Assembly (NCBI RefSeq): GCF_023101765.2
Contig: NC_064212.1
Location: forward strand, 9,858,001 to 9,922,000
Origin: Spodoptera frugiperda
Lineage: Eukaryota > Arthropoda > Insecta > Lepidoptera > Noctuidae
DNA length: 64,000 nt
Direction of reading: 5' to 3'
Shown here in pieces: positions 12,851 to 25,846 of this stretch; position 1 is the first letter of the stretch, and the number at the start of each line of letters is the position of its first letter. The notes below the pieces were generated by a model. The model saw only the letters and a list, made by a program, of their open reading frames with translations, made no database searches and had not been told where the DNA came from. Position numbers and translations under genes: made by a program.

Positions 12851-13411
12851 TGTGACGAGACAAAGCGATGACGAATTTTTGAAGAATTCAGGCGAGGCAA
12901 GTGGATCAGCGTCAGCGCACTCTGGGAACCTGTACAGTTCCTGTTGGTCGGGGCATACGGGCGCAGCTGTGCGAGCGGTCATTGTCGGCGTGCAGCGACG
13001 GCCGGCGGTCGTGCGGGACATGCGCCGACGCACTGTGACACACACGCGCGCGCTCCACTACGCATCCGTCCAAGTGCGATAACCGACCTCCTCCAGCGCA
13101 GCGTGCCAAGTTTCGATTTCATCGGCGCTCTCGCCTCGTAGTCGCACGGTCGCACGTGCAGCGCAGCAGACGCCGCACATCACGGACCCTCGCCGCGCGA
13201 GACGCCTCCACTGATGTAACACATGCCCAACACACGATTACTGACTGCATAGACCGACCGTGCATTCGAAAAAAATATTTTGACGTTTTCGTGACATGCC
13301 GCGTAGACGTGCGACAGACGTGCGGAAATAAAATAAACATCGTGTGAAAGTTGAATAATTATTTAAAAGAATTGAGTGCAGCTAAAGGAATTGTGATTCA
13401 GTTAGTGCATC
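12851..13411 (+). promoter_or_regulatory. GC-rich leader/promoter of UBE2QL1-like gene
   Basis: Composition changes sharply here: from about 12,890 to 13,260 the DNA is GC- and CpG-rich in an otherwise AT-rich region, directly before the first coding exon. A good splice acceptor (pyrimidine run and TTTTACAG) ends at 12,850. The region may therefore be a 5' UTR exon, a CpG-rich core promoter, or both. A 76-codon frame (12,852-13,082) has no recognisable domain. I infer a leader, not a protein. Confidence 0.4.
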
Positions 13412-16400
13412 ATGACGTCCCGGTCGAAGGAAAAGGTGGCAGCTGCCTTTCGTAAGCTGTTCCGCTCTCCGGAGAAGCTTGACAATGACGGTGCAGGGCC
13501 GAGTGGGTCCCCAGCGCGTCGTGGATTGCTGCGACGACACAGGTACTTATTATTTATTTAAAATATTTGATAAAACTTATAGAAGTATGAAGCTAGCCAG
13601 TGCGTTTACTGTAGACAACATCGAAAACGATAGAAATTTCGAAAGCAGAGAATTTCATAAACAAACAAAATTCAATGTGCAAATGAGTCAGAGACAGCGA
13701 TGGCAACGGACGTAGCGAGCTGTTGTAGTAACATCAGTGTGCAGTATATGTTTGATAACACAGCAGTGACGGCCGGTCCGGGCCGGTCACGTAGCCTGTG
13801 TTCCCCACCGCCTAACGCCATCACCACAGGGCCAACATAACACGTCGAACATGTATATTAGCGTTTTGCCAATATTACGTATCTGCTCTTAGTTATTTCA
13901 TAACAAACACACGCTCAGTAAATAACAGACGAGGAGAATTATATGTTATGCGTTCAGGAAAACATTATTTTTACCATTTGCATAATTACCAGGCTCAAAC
14001 AAGCCTAATAATTTGTAAACAACGTATACATAATTAGTTGATTACACTCGAGGACTTTACGATAGGATGGTGCAAACAGATAAGTGAAGCGTAATGGTGG
14101 ATCACGCATTGGTTTCACTCGGTATTCTTTTGTGTGTTTAAGGATAAAACGTTACAAAAACAGTGACAAACTCATTAATCTTCGGACCTCGCTGTCCAAC
14201 TGGCCTTCCCCAATTTTATATTGACACGACAATATAAAATTGGAAATCCTATTTATCAAACTAAGTAACTTGTAACTGTGTCATGCTGTCACTGGCTTAT
14301 CAGATACAGACAAATACCATTATCATAGTCATTAAATTATTAGTATTGACAAGGCTTACAGAATAAATATTAGTTTTAATAAGTATATAGAAAGTTAATG
14401 GCTGGAAACTCGATGACAACCTTTCAGACTAACTTCTTCACAAAAAGCTGCTGATCATGAAAGTTCTGAACTACAAAAGCAAATGCTTCCAATATTTGAG
14501 ACAGCTTCCAAAACTTTAAGTATTTACAAGATAAAACTTTTCTGCCGATAAACAGAACCAGGTCAAAAAAGCTTCAAACAAAACTATTTTTAGATGCGTA
14601 CCGCTGACCCACTTCGAGTACGGCAGATAATTCCAAAATGTTGTAACCTAAGCATGTTACAAATCATGTCAACAGATGAGTATTTATCTTAGTCCAAAAT
14701 AAACCGTACCTACACTACAGGTATAAGAACGTTTCTATGAATTATATCAGGTTTTAAGATCAAGGTATTTCATACACGCAACCGTTAGTAATACATTCAT
14801 TTAAGGTTAATTCTAACTAGCTAGGTATATAATACACGCTTGAATGACGACCAAATGTTAAAACAAATATAACACACGTCAATGCCGCATAAACTTGGCA
14901 AGCTGCACTTGTTCGATCAATTTTGAAAGGTCTGTGGCGGCGAAGGTCAATAATAATACCCATCATAATTTCTGTTCGATTACCTTTGTACTTGTAGTCG
15001 AAGAATTCTCATATTCAATTGCTTTCACAATCCCTGACACTGAAAGTCAGCACGTCGATGTATATTTTCCTTTCAATTTCATTCAAGTGGGTTTCTAACA
15101 ATAGCTAATTAAATGCCTGCTCGTAGAAATGTGAATCCGATTCCCCGTCATTTCTCGTTGATATCTCGTCTCCAGTAGCCGACAAACAAAGGCATTGTTT
15201 ACATACAAAGCTCACAAGCGCCCACTAGTGTATACGAGTATATTGCCCGTTATCGAAGCTAACGCTACAGCTACAATGACTGACGTATCAATGCGGAATA
15301 TCGCAACAAAGAAGTCCCAAGCAAAAGGCCACACGCAACCGCTGCGTCTGTTTGTTCAGCCATTGTTAATTATGACACACCAATATAAACAATGATGGAA
15401 GAATAAACAAAACATTAGCGATCCATTAAGTGCGTGTCATCTGATTAGATACAGCTTGATATTAATAAGTCAACATAATCTGTGACAGTGACTTAACGTG
15501 AGCCTTTACATACATTTCGTTTAATTAATTATTATCGTAAGACGCTTTATTTTTAGCAGTAATCAATACTATCGCGTTCTAGTAAATACGTTCTTGTTGT
15601 CTTTTTATTTATTCATCTGTGCCATTGTTAAGTATGTGTAGATTGTATCATCACCAAGTCAGACACGAGAACATTCTCTAACCATTCACTATTGAAACGC
15701 AGCGATATATTATATTAATAGCTAAATTAATTAGTAAAGACAAAAGGATTAATCACTTCCTTTATTAACATCTAATGAATGATGTCTGATATCTATTTAA
15801 TTATAATCAAACAGCATTATTATTGCATTACCTTATAACTACATTGTTGATTAATATCTGCTATTTACTTACAGTTTGCCATTTACAAATGGTGAATTAA
15901 ATAACATTTAAAAGACCACGGAAATGGCCAATAACGTGTTTCTGATGACGATCACTTTGACTCATGGCATCCTGGTACAAATAGGTACTGCGTGTTTTAT
16001 AATGACTACGACTTTAACTATTTTAACATTCATATCTATCAGCCATGACGCTATAGACGTTAGATTATTAGTATTAGCTGAACCTGCACTCGTACTATTG
16101 TTATATTTCACCAAAACTGAACACAAGGTTCTCAATACCATAACAAAAAATGTTTTATTGAAAATTGGTTCTTACCTGAGAGGGTCTCCCTTTTTTTCGC
16201 CTCTCGTCCACGTCACCAACCGTCACCTCGCCAAGATCGCAGTCGCATCAATAATAATTTTAACAGTTTGAAAATTTTATTTCAATACAAATAATATTTA
16301 TTGAAGATCAGAGAGGTCCCAAAATAGACCCTTGAAGTACTCCTGTTACATACCCTTACAGATAATAGATTTTAAACCAATAGATCTTGCATTACTGAAA

Positions 16401-19400
16401 TCTGAAATTAAATAAGTCATTGTCCTACTTACGCAACGCCATTATGTCTACATTTATTTGAATTACTTACCTTTCTTTCCATACGTCAAAGGCCTTTTAC
16501 AGATCTAAAAAGATTTAATAACTAAATTTGTGCGAAACAGGGTTAGTGGAGAGTGGCTGACTAGCAGGTATAGGAAAACAAATTTTTCTCAGCAACAACT
16601 TCAACTCTATCTAGTACAGATTCCGGTTGAACCAGACAAACGGGAGCAAGGTACTGAGGCTCGGTGACAAGCGCACCCACGCTACTTTCATATCTAAATA
16701 TAACCATTTCATAGAAATTTTCCCTGACTAATCTATGTGGATAAATAGCCAAGTTGATGAATTATTAATAAAAAATAACTTGTGCAAGGTCAGTTAGCCA
16801 CCGGCTATAGTTAACCTTTAGAAACTCTTATTTTTGAACTTTAATAAAGTTTACAAATAAAATTGTTTTTATGGATATTTATTGTGAACGTATTTAATGA
16901 AGTTATGACTTTTTGACACCCATATTTATAACTTGAACTAAAAAGCCAAGATAACTTGAGCCAAGATAAGCAGCAAATACTGTATTATAATAATAAATTA
17001 AAGCGTATTCATTGTATTTACATAATTAATCATGTTTTGAAATAATCGTGTTGAATTATTATTTATAAACACCATTTTTTGTTTTGCAATGTTCTCACAC
17101 ATAACATTTTTGTGCATAACTGGATTTAACATAAACAAAACAATGTTACTAACGTCCGGCCGGTAAATCGTTAACATACATTTTAAATGTTTTTGTTATT
17201 ACCTCCTTGTTTCCACATGTTGAAACGAAATGTCGTTGGCATTATATTACGCGGAAACTACTTTTAGATTGAAAGTGCAGCTTATCGGTGGCCTGCTAGT
17301 TATTTACGTAATCTGTGCACTGCATACAACTGTAGGTATAAATCTCCTGGAAGTCATTGAACTTTGTCAGTCGCATTACCCATCAGTCACGGCATTGGAG
17401 TTGGAGTTATTCCAAAACCAAAAAAACGTTGTTTGAATATTTTCTGCTTAACGGTAATCTCAATATTGTGGTTACTGGTCGACTGGGGTGACTACACAGC
17501 TCCAATCGTCAGCTCGATTCCTGGAAGTCGGTTTAGATAAGCAGTTCGTAGCTTTGGTTTCGCATTCCAAGTAGTTTGCAGTTACAAAGGACGTAAGGAT
17601 GTTATGAGAACCGATTATGTCTAGCTACTTAAGTAAACGTAAATATTACAAAAGAAAATATTAACAAACGAGCCTACTTAGTAGATAGGTCATTGACTTT
17701 AGGGAAAAGATAAACAATAAACTATAATATTTATTAGTCATTCCTACATTATTGTCTGTTAGGTACCTGTTTGCACTACCTAAACCTACATAGTTATGTA
17801 TCTTCGTCGAAGTACATAATACTCGGTGATTAATCAAAATCAGTAATGGTATGCGGTCGGCCCAGTTTCGTTATAACCACTCGCTGTTTTGTTCCTTTTC
17901 AATTAGTTAGTAAAACAAAAACATGATTAATAAACCACGAACAGCTTTCAACGAAGTGGGTAACCTTTTTGGCAAGTTTTAAATAGGTTGCATGTTTGTT
18001 ATGTCCGGCTTAGTGACTAATGAGTAAACTGAAAAGACTCATTAGTGTTGATTTCAAGAAGCAGCATCCTTTATTTACAATATTTAAAACTACACGGAAA
18101 TTTCATTAGAAAAATTAAATAGGTTTTCAGTTCTTACAGAGAAATGTCGTTTATTAATAGATGATTTTAGTACCTAGTTCATTCGACAGGCTTCATGAAT
18201 TTTCTGTAAAACTCTGTTTCCATTTACGTTGAACTAATTTTATTTCATGTTTTAATTGGTTAAGTAGCTGCACTACGATTGTACTAATTCAGATAAAAAT
18301 CTGGGCGTCAGCACAACCTCCTTTAAAGTCGGTTAAACAAATAGACGCTTGCTATGCTAAAGTTACAAAGACATGTGATATCTCGACGTCTGTCGTGAGA
18401 ACTGCAGGCAGACGGCATTCCACACACGAACTTAGGTAGGTATAGGTACCTCTAGGTACAATATTCGCATCGAGAATGCCTTTATGGTTCGCATACTAAC
18501 TAACTAGGGCATTCAATGAATTCAATTTGCATGTTTCCAGAAGTTCTTTGTTCTTGTGAAGTAAACAAAAAGGTTTTTAATCTTCCTTTATGTACGCAAG
18601 AAGTTACTGCGGATCCTGTGCGTGGCTAAAAAAATAAAACGCTAAAAGGCACGTTAAGTTATATTTTATTCATAAACTTTAGAAGTCAGAATACAACGCA
18701 ATTTATTTATCACACAATAGTTCTGTACCTACGTCTGTTAAATATTAATGTTTATATTTTTATTGTGTGAGCAAAATGGAAGAACTGAGATCTAGTCTCT
18801 ACCGACATAATAACCCCAGTAAGTAGATATTGTTTGCACAGGAACTAGGAAGAAAGGAAACATCGCTCAAGAAAATGAATGAATGAATTTCCTTTCAGAA
18901 CTGCAATGATTTGCAAAGAGCAAAAGTTAATTCTACTGACAAAAGCGAAGATGTTTTATCTTCATTATGTTGGCAGGTTAAATGTTAAAGTAAACTTCGT
19001 AATACATCAAGATAAACATGTGCAAAGTGTACCCGAAGCGAATTGCGAAAGTAAAGTGTCACGTTGAGAACAATGCTGTTTGCGTTCATGGTATGAAGAC
19101 ATCGTTTTAATGACCTCTCTCGAGTCTTTGTTACCAACCTGATGTAGCGATGTCAAGTAGCGACTGTCAAGGTGTTTATGAACGTCAGTCCCAGATCAAG
19201 GTGTTGGCTACTGACTACGATCTTTAGTCCCAAGATCCCACTAATCCCTTTGTTGGCAATTTATCATAGCATATAATTACCTATGCTACTCCACTGCACC
19301 CAACTCTAGTTATTTGGTATCAATTTTATTGCCGAATATCATATCTTGTTTTACACAATCCTTTCAATTGTGTAAAGTTATGAAATCGATCTTAAATTCT

Positions 19401-22207
19401 TAATAACTGAAACAAGAAAGCACCAAGACAATGAACAATCGTGTGTAAAAACGAAAGTGAATGCATTAAGTCATGCTCCTTCTGATAGCATGCGTGGACA
19501 CTTACATGTATTTTGTAATCATGTCGTTAATTATTGTGTTATTAAACTTGTAATGATAATATTAGAGTATATAGGTGGGTAGTTACGCTTATTTGGGTCT
19601 GATACTCATTTATTCTTAAACAAATCATCTTGTTTGTACCTACGAGTATATAGGTAGTATTCATATACATATAGATATTAATATCTAATCTAAATAATAC
19701 ATAAGAATGCATGTAGGTCAATGATATAAATACGCCGAAGAGTCGACTATGCAGAACCACGCGTGACCGCAGTCACGATATATTTACCCAAGTACATACT
19801 TGAACACAGAACATCTTCGCACCTCTTGCTACCTCGCTCATTTGTATTTGAAGGAATTAGAGCCTTTATTTAAAGGCACACTAATGAAATATTCACTTTA
19901 ACGAAGAAAAATTAACCAGTTAATATACCGAAACTGTGGACGGCCTCTGGCGGGTCTACCGAGGCTCCCGGTTCGAAGCAGGAGTATGACATGGTGGTTT
20001 TTAGTCAATAAAAGTCTGACACTCTCACCTCATCGAAGGCGAGAGAAGTCAAGGGATAATATTTCCTCCATAAAAAAAAACTGTTAATGTAGCTCTTAAT
20101 ACTAGGTATTAGAATTAGAACAATAGGAGTTTGTTCTTCTTTAATTTAATGAAATGTTTCTCATGTTCACAGAGATGGTGTAAGTCCAGCGGAGGCGGCA
20201 GCTGCAAGTCTGCCAGCCAGTCCTACGGCCACAAGCCTTGTCAAGAAGAAGGCAGGCGGCGCCAATGAGGTGCGCGAGCGCGCTGCCGCCGTGCGTACGC
20301 GCAGACTTATGAAAGAATTAAAAGAAATCCAACGAATACAGAACAGCAGGCCTGATCCTGTATTCACGGTGAGTAGCGATCCCCTTTTGTTGCTTAATCG
20401 TATTAATTCTAAAAATATAACGAACTGGTATTAAGGTAGGTAGGTTGCCGCCATTAAATGCAGTTGTAATTAGAACGATAATAAAAGGTGGGAAATAAAA
20501 TTCCGCTTAACTGCTGAGGTACCTACCTACATGCAGATTTATGGCCATATGTTATGAACTTGTCATGCGCAACATTACCTACATTACAAATATATAAAAG
20601 TTTCTCTTTTTAATTGATTTGGTTTCTCAACCGTTACTTTTACATTTTAGTCATAAAACACAAGGACTAAGGTCAACATCCGCGACAGTTGCTCACGCTT
20701 ACATTCTAATTGTGTATGCAATTACTGATTTATGACACATTTTGGTAGGTGTGTAAGCAAGTGGCTAGAGAACAAGTGGCTAGAGAACACTTGAATGACT
20801 AGACGGCCTATCAATGTTGTTTAATTACCTAATAAATTAATCATCACCAACAAAGTTTCTCACAATTTTTATAATTTATAGCACATGCTTCGCTGGTTTC
20901 GAATACTGGTCCTTATTAGACGGTGATCTAGTCCACAACGGATGTGATGTTCGTGTACAGACTCCTAAGTATATTAGGCACTACTTAGACATATACGGCC
21001 TATACTTAACGACCATTTGATGTAATTAACCTGCTACTGCAGCAGTAGCAGTAACATGCTAGTCAACAGTCTAACTCCTTAGTCTCTAGCCACATTTACT
21101 GGTAGATATCTACTCAGAATGACAAAAACTATGGTCATTTGGGCATCTACCCACTTTATATTGAAGGGAAAACCTTTTGATGAGAACGACTAGGGACTGC
21201 GGGATTTTCCCGGTGACCAGTTTCAGCACATATTTACAAATATTTAACCAATGTTCTCTTTTCCTTTCAGGTGGAACTTGTAAACGACAATTTATTCGAA
21301 TGGCACGTCCGCCTGCATCAGATTGATCCGGAGAGTGAACTGTCCAGCGATCTCCGCGAGCTACACATTCCACACATACTTTTGCATCTGATATTCCCTG
21401 AGAATTTTCCTTTTGCACCGCCCTTCATGAGGGTCATCGAACCCCGGATAGAGAAGGGTTTCGTCATGGAAGGTGAGTGGTGTCTTCAGAACAAGGCCAA
21501 ACATTATAGACCCCGCAGCTAGCTGTCTGTAGTTAGGGTCATAAACCAAACGGAAAGTTGTTTTAATATCTACTAGAACAACATTCATATTGCTTCCTTT
21601 CACAACTCGTCCCCCAATAATAGCTCTGATTTTCTGATAATTTGAATCCAAATAGAAAATTATGAGTGGAATATTCATTAAATTGGCCAATTAACTGTTA
21701 CTTAACGAACTAAACTTGTGGAGTGCTAGCCGAGATAGTAAATTAACTGTATGCACCTAAACTTATCAGGTGGACAAAATGTTTTGAATATAGCACAAGT
21801 TAATTATAGCCTTGTACGTAAGCTATCATATCCACCTATAAATTATTTCATAACTATGAAACAATCTAAAGGCAGTCATTGCAGTATGTAGGTAATCTTA
21901 GATCATCTATCTATTATCGATAGCGAGGAGACTTGCAATTAGTATTTTATGATTTCTGTCAATTGTTTTAGGTGGTGCAATTTGTATGGAACTGCTAACC
22001 CCGCGCGGGTGGGCTTCCGCGTACACGGTGGAGGCTGTGGTGATGCAGTTTGCGGCGTCGGTAGTCAAGGGTCAGGGCAGAGTGGCGCGGGCGCCACCGA
22101 GACCCTCATGCGAGTTCACACGCCGCCGCGCAGAAGAAGCATTCCGCTCCGTGGTCAAAACCCATGACAAATACGGTTGGGTCACGCCGGCACTCTCCGA
22201 TGGTTGA
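13412..22207 (+). CDS. UBE2QL1: Ubiquitin-conjugating enzyme E2 Q-like 1 (4 coding exons)
   Basis: Coding exons are 13412-13542, 20173-20368, 21271-21472 and 21972-22207. Phases agree and all junctions are GT-AG, giving 254 residues. The N-terminus (MTSRSKEKVAAAFRKLFRSP) is basic and low in complexity. The E2 fold begins near residue 105 in exon 2/3, with the segment HIPHILLHLIFPENFPFAPP. The active-site block GGAICMELLTPRGW lies at the exon 3/4 junction, with the catalytic cysteine at about position 181. This noncanonical block, lacking the usual HPN tripeptide arrangement, is typical of the UBE2Q/UBE2QL1 family, and the C-terminal half matches what I know of that family closely. It should carry ubiquitin as a thioester in the cytosol or nucleus; in vertebrates UBE2QL1 has been linked to FBXW7-dependent turnover. 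The first intron is 6.6 kb. Start chosen as the ATG that opens the conserved basic N-terminus. Confidence 0.92.
14210..14243. repeat. Perfect hairpin, 14-bp arms
   Basis: CCAATTTTATATTG (14,210-14,223) is followed by a 6-base loop ACACGA and the exact reverse complement (14,230-14,243). It lies in intron 1 of the UBE2QL1-like gene. It could be a remnant of a small foldback element; no function is visible. Confidence 0.7.
19928..20070 (-). repeat. Dispersed noctuid-type repeat, inverted copy
   Basis: On the minus strand this matches the family at 590-805 and 1055-1282. It carries the inverted words GGTGGTTTTTAGTCA and GTCTGACACTCTCACC, then a poly(A) run at 20,075. It lies about 100 bp upstream of the second coding exon of the UBE2QL1-like gene, so it is an intronic insertion. 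Confidence 0.65.
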
Positions 22208-24115
22208 GTTGCTTAGGTAAATACATTTTCCTATCCGTAAAGGTATAACCTATATACGTAGTCCCAGTCTCTATGTATCGGTAGTACCTAGTCCCCGCAC
22301 AAACAGTGCATTAGGTTGTAACATTGACCCAAATATGAAACCTCGCGACCAGTCACGAGTTGGTCCATTTCGCAAGAGCATCATTTATCAATTTAGACGC
22401 AATGTCGGTGATTGAACTAGGTAATAGTGTTAACAAATACCTAGACCTAGTTCTGCATAGGTCCAGTGTATCAATGTTCATTGTACGGTTAGTCCAATTT
22501 TGAAAAATTGAAGTGAAGAGATAGATGGGACCACGGACTTTACGAAAGAACACCAGATAAACTTTTTGGATTTAAAATATTACTTTTAATACCTACTTGT
22601 TGTAAATATTGAAGTAATTTAATTTTTTTTTTTCACAGTTTGTGCCGATCAACTGTAATGCAGAAAGGATCTCCTTTAGTTATTTTTCAAGAACAATTTT
22701 AGTCGTAACTAGTGCAAATTTTGATAATGCTCTGCTCTGTGTAATTAGTTTATATCATCTTGTCTAAGATCAGTGGAGTGTTTTATTGGAAACTCGAATA
22801 TATAGAAATTACATTCAATGTGTAAGTCGAGGATGAATGGGGGCGATGCAATTCAATATTCTAAAATAAGTTTATTAATAAATAACTAACTATTGCCATA
22901 AATGTGCATGTTACTGCACGCACAAATATTTCTTATGATATTCTCTATTTGTGGTCATAGGGAAACTAGTTCTCCAAAAATTTATTGACGTCATTCTGTG
23001 GAATATAAACAGGATTGGATCTACCAACTATGGAATGCGGACATCGGATTGGAAGTGACGCTATAGTAATGTTGGATATTACAATCCTTAGATGTAAAAC
23101 ATGGTCTCTTCATGCATTTCCCGTCTATGTGTGTAACTTATGTTGTGCCAAACTGGAACGCTCATCGCCTACCTTGTAACGCTCAATTTTTTCGAATGTT
23201 CCCATTTAAAATTAACTATTCGATTCTTAAATCTTAATCTTGAATACAAATTAATGAAAATTAAATATTTTGCAGATATTGACGTTTTAAAGGAAATGTT
23301 TCCGTCCCAAAGTCATTTAATCATTTTGATAATATTAGAGATTGGTAGTTTTTAAAATCCACCAAAACAATTCTAAAGTAAAGTAGTTTGTCATTTCATG
23401 TTTGATCTATTCTTTGTAATGACCTATACATCCAGAAATATATAAGTGTACTTTTATGTAATACCTAATGCAACAGTGTAGGCCTGTAGGCTCTGCATGC
23501 TTTGTGTGAGTCTGTGGTAGCAACACTGCAGCTATTTCATGAGTAGTGAAATGCTCAAATTAGTTATAATTTTAAATTGTGACATGAAAGGCTTGTGGTA
23601 AATTAATGTAATTAGGAGAAAATAGAAAATTGATGTTGTTAATTTGTGTGGTGAACCAAAGATGTTTTATTTTTATGTGAACTTCATTCAGCGCAAATAT
23701 GTGTAAATTATACTTTGACTATATGTACAATGTTATAGGTGTAATAATAAATACCTGCTCAAATGATCACTTGGTTTTAATTACGAACGTTCAAGTACAC
23801 CTTTTGATGTTAAGGATTATCATACTTAGATCATTAAGTTTACATAAAAACATGACAAATGCAGACAATTGTATGAAGTGTTACAATGAATAAAGTTTAA
23901 GTATTCAGCCAAACACCCCTTGAAAATTTCAAACATGACATCTCATTTAAATAGTCTAGTAATTGGTAACAATTTTGGCTGACATTTTCTCTTAAATACA
24001 AGCTCCATAGCACAAGGTAAATTGAAAGAAACTTTACAGTGTAATCACTTTATACAAGACTTGAAAAATAAAATTAATTGTTATAAATATAAGACGGGAA
24101 CTATCACAAGGCAGA
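22208..24115. other. Convergent 3' region between UBE2QL1-like gene and NEDD8
   Basis: This 1.9-kb interval must hold the 3' UTRs of the two converging genes. It is AT-rich, with a poly(T) run at 22,625. Possible plus-strand polyadenylation signals (AATAAA) occur near 22,875 and 23,888. I see no coding exon and no clear repeat. Confidence 0.6.
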
Positions 24116-25287
24116 TCACAGCCCTCCTCGCAGGGCCAACACTAAGTGGAGCACGGAGCCTCCCTGTACTTTGTAGTCTTGTGCTGTCTTCTCATCATTC
24201 CTGGACATAAGAATTACAGACTTCCTACATAAAAATTAGTCATACAGTCTATTCAAGATGCTGCTAGATGCAAGTTGATCTGAAAGTCTTTGTGAGAGGT
24301 GTTAAATGTCTTATGGATGAAGATGAAGCAGAATCAACAAATTCATAAAATCAAAACACAGTGTGGATAGTTGAAACTGATGAAGTAATCTGCTATTTTG
24401 ATAACATTGGACATGTAAATCTTATATTATACTTGTTATACATCTCTGAAGAGTTTGTTTGAATATGCTAATCTCTGGAACTACGGGTTTGATTTGAAAA
24501 AATACTTTTGTAACATATAGTCCATATATAAACCTCGATACGCTACAAGATATAAAACATTATGCTACCAAACCTAAGACTAAAACTAAAAACTGAGTAA
24601 TACGAGTAACCTGTTCTCAAAAAAGGACAATTCTTTAACACACACTTTTATATAGATATGACTAAACATCAAGCATGTCATGTTTTTAGAAGGACAAACA
24701 AAATACTCATTCTAATATTATACACAATAGTTCACATTGGTAACATAAAACCTTTATATAAACATTTTTTGCATAACAAATTATATCTTCTTCAGTTTTC
24801 TTTCTGTATGAATATATAAAGCTGAAGAGTTTGAGTATATGTTTGTTAGAACGCGGTGATCTCCAGGACTACTAATTCGAATTGAATAATTCTTTGTGTT
24901 GAATAGTCAGTTTATCGAGAAAGGCTATTAAACATCACGCTACGATCGATAGAATCCGAGCAGAGGGTGCAACTATGTGGGAGTAGCTAGTTACAAATAA
25001 ATATCCTGAAATACCTACGTGTAATGGCTAGTGACAAAGAAACATGGATGCTGCAACACTTACATTTGTTTCCCGGAAAAAATAAGACGTTGTTGCTGTG
25101 GTGGAATGCCTTCCTTCTCCTCCACTCTCTCTTTGATCCTCTCCACTTTATCTGTAGGCTCTATGTCTATTTCAATCTCCTTTCCTGTGAGCGTCTGTAA
25201 AAATAAACGAGGTTATAATTTTGAATGTAAGATATACTACAAGCGGTATACCAATTAGAATCATCTTACCTTCACTTTAATCAGCAT
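24116..25287 (-). CDS. Nedd8: NEDD8 ubiquitin-like modifier (3 exons)
   Basis: Exons on the minus strand are 25287-25270 (18 nt), 25194-25064 and 24200-24116, giving 77 residues. The protein opens MLIKVKTLTGKEIEIDIEP and continues through KERVEEKEGIPPQQQRL and GKQM to the tail LVLALRGGL. It is a whole ubiquitin beta-grasp fold and is nearly identical to NEDD8 of other animals. NEDD8 is conjugated through its Gly76 to cullins by the APPBP1/UBA3 E1 and UBC12 E2, activating cullin-RING ubiquitin ligases. The precursor here has only one residue (Leu77) after Gly-Gly, which a C-terminal hydrolase must remove. The start is fixed by the conserved MLIKVK. The gene is divergent from TANGO6 and convergent with the UBE2QL1-like E2. 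Confidence 0.97.
24437..24985 (+). repeat. Retroelement-tail repeats in NEDD8 intron 2
   Basis: Two related blocks, about 24,437-24,540 (partial) and 24,816-24,985, share words such as GAAGAGTTTG, GATCTCCAGGA/CTAATCTCTGGA, TTGAATAGTC and AACATCACGCTA. The fullest copy is at 59,806-60,003, and inverted copies are at 51,850-52,030 and 52,060-52,232. This looks like the non-coding 3' part of a noctuid non-LTR or non-autonomous element. It lies antisense within an intron of NEDD8. Confidence 0.6.
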
Positions 25288-25846
25288 TTTGATGGATTTA
25301 TTTCTTTAATACCAATACCTAAATCACTAAAATCAAAGTATTTCTAATCCGCGGTTAATATATTTCGATACGGTAAATTATTTGTCACTTTTTGCTTGTT
25401 AATCGTTTGACACAATAGTTGTCAAATTTGACAGCTTGCAAGAGATATTGATTGTAATCCTGAAAAAAGAAACTGGCCTTAATCTGGTTGTACACTTACG
25501 GAATGGATCGAATTCATTAACTGAATATCTATTTGATTAAAATTAAGAACATAAAACTAGTGTTATAAACTGCGTCCAATTTGTAGATCACTAAGCTGGA
25601 TGGTTTATGGATAATTTAAAGTCTGATTTTATTCATATAATTTAGGCGATTTTTGTCATCTCTAGTTAAAAGGTCCTGAATGTCAATGTCATTGTCAAAT
25701 TTGTCAATGTCAGCGATTGAAATATTAATGTTAAATGTTTGTTTATTCATAGTATCTTCTAATTTTGTTTGGCTATTTGCATTTATTTTGCTATATATGA
25801 ATATTCCAAAAATCTATAAAGCCGAAAGTTGGAACTGAACTTAAAT
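25288..25846. promoter_or_regulatory. Divergent promoter NEDD8 / TANGO6
   Basis: Only 559 bp separate the NEDD8 start codon (minus) from the TANGO6 start codon (plus), so both promoters must lie here. Near the centre is the perfect palindrome TGTCAAATTTGACA (25,420-25,433), and nearer TANGO6 a close relative TGTCAAATTTGTCA (25,693-25,706) within a run of TGTCAATGTCATTG words. The same core recurs in the TfIIFbeta/TBC1D25 divergent promoter. No TATA box is evident in a convincing position. Confidence 0.6.

Larger units (their letters stand above)
13543..20172 (+). other. Intron 1 of the UBE2QL1-like gene
   Basis: This 6.6-kb intron is AT-rich. It contains a perfect 14-bp-arm hairpin at 14,210-14,243 and, near its 3' end, an inverted copy of the noctuid dispersed repeat at 19,928-20,070. 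A 115-codon hydrophobic open frame at 15,924-16,271 has no recognisable domain. I see no nested gene with consistent splice sites. Confidence 0.7.

Noticed and set aside
15924..16271. 115-codon hydrophobic open frame in UBE2QL1-like intron 1, and a possible minus-strand exon with a GTAAG donor in the same place
   Set aside because: No recognisable domain. The minus-strand frame has a stop codon upstream and no acceptor between it and the frame, so no exon can be built.
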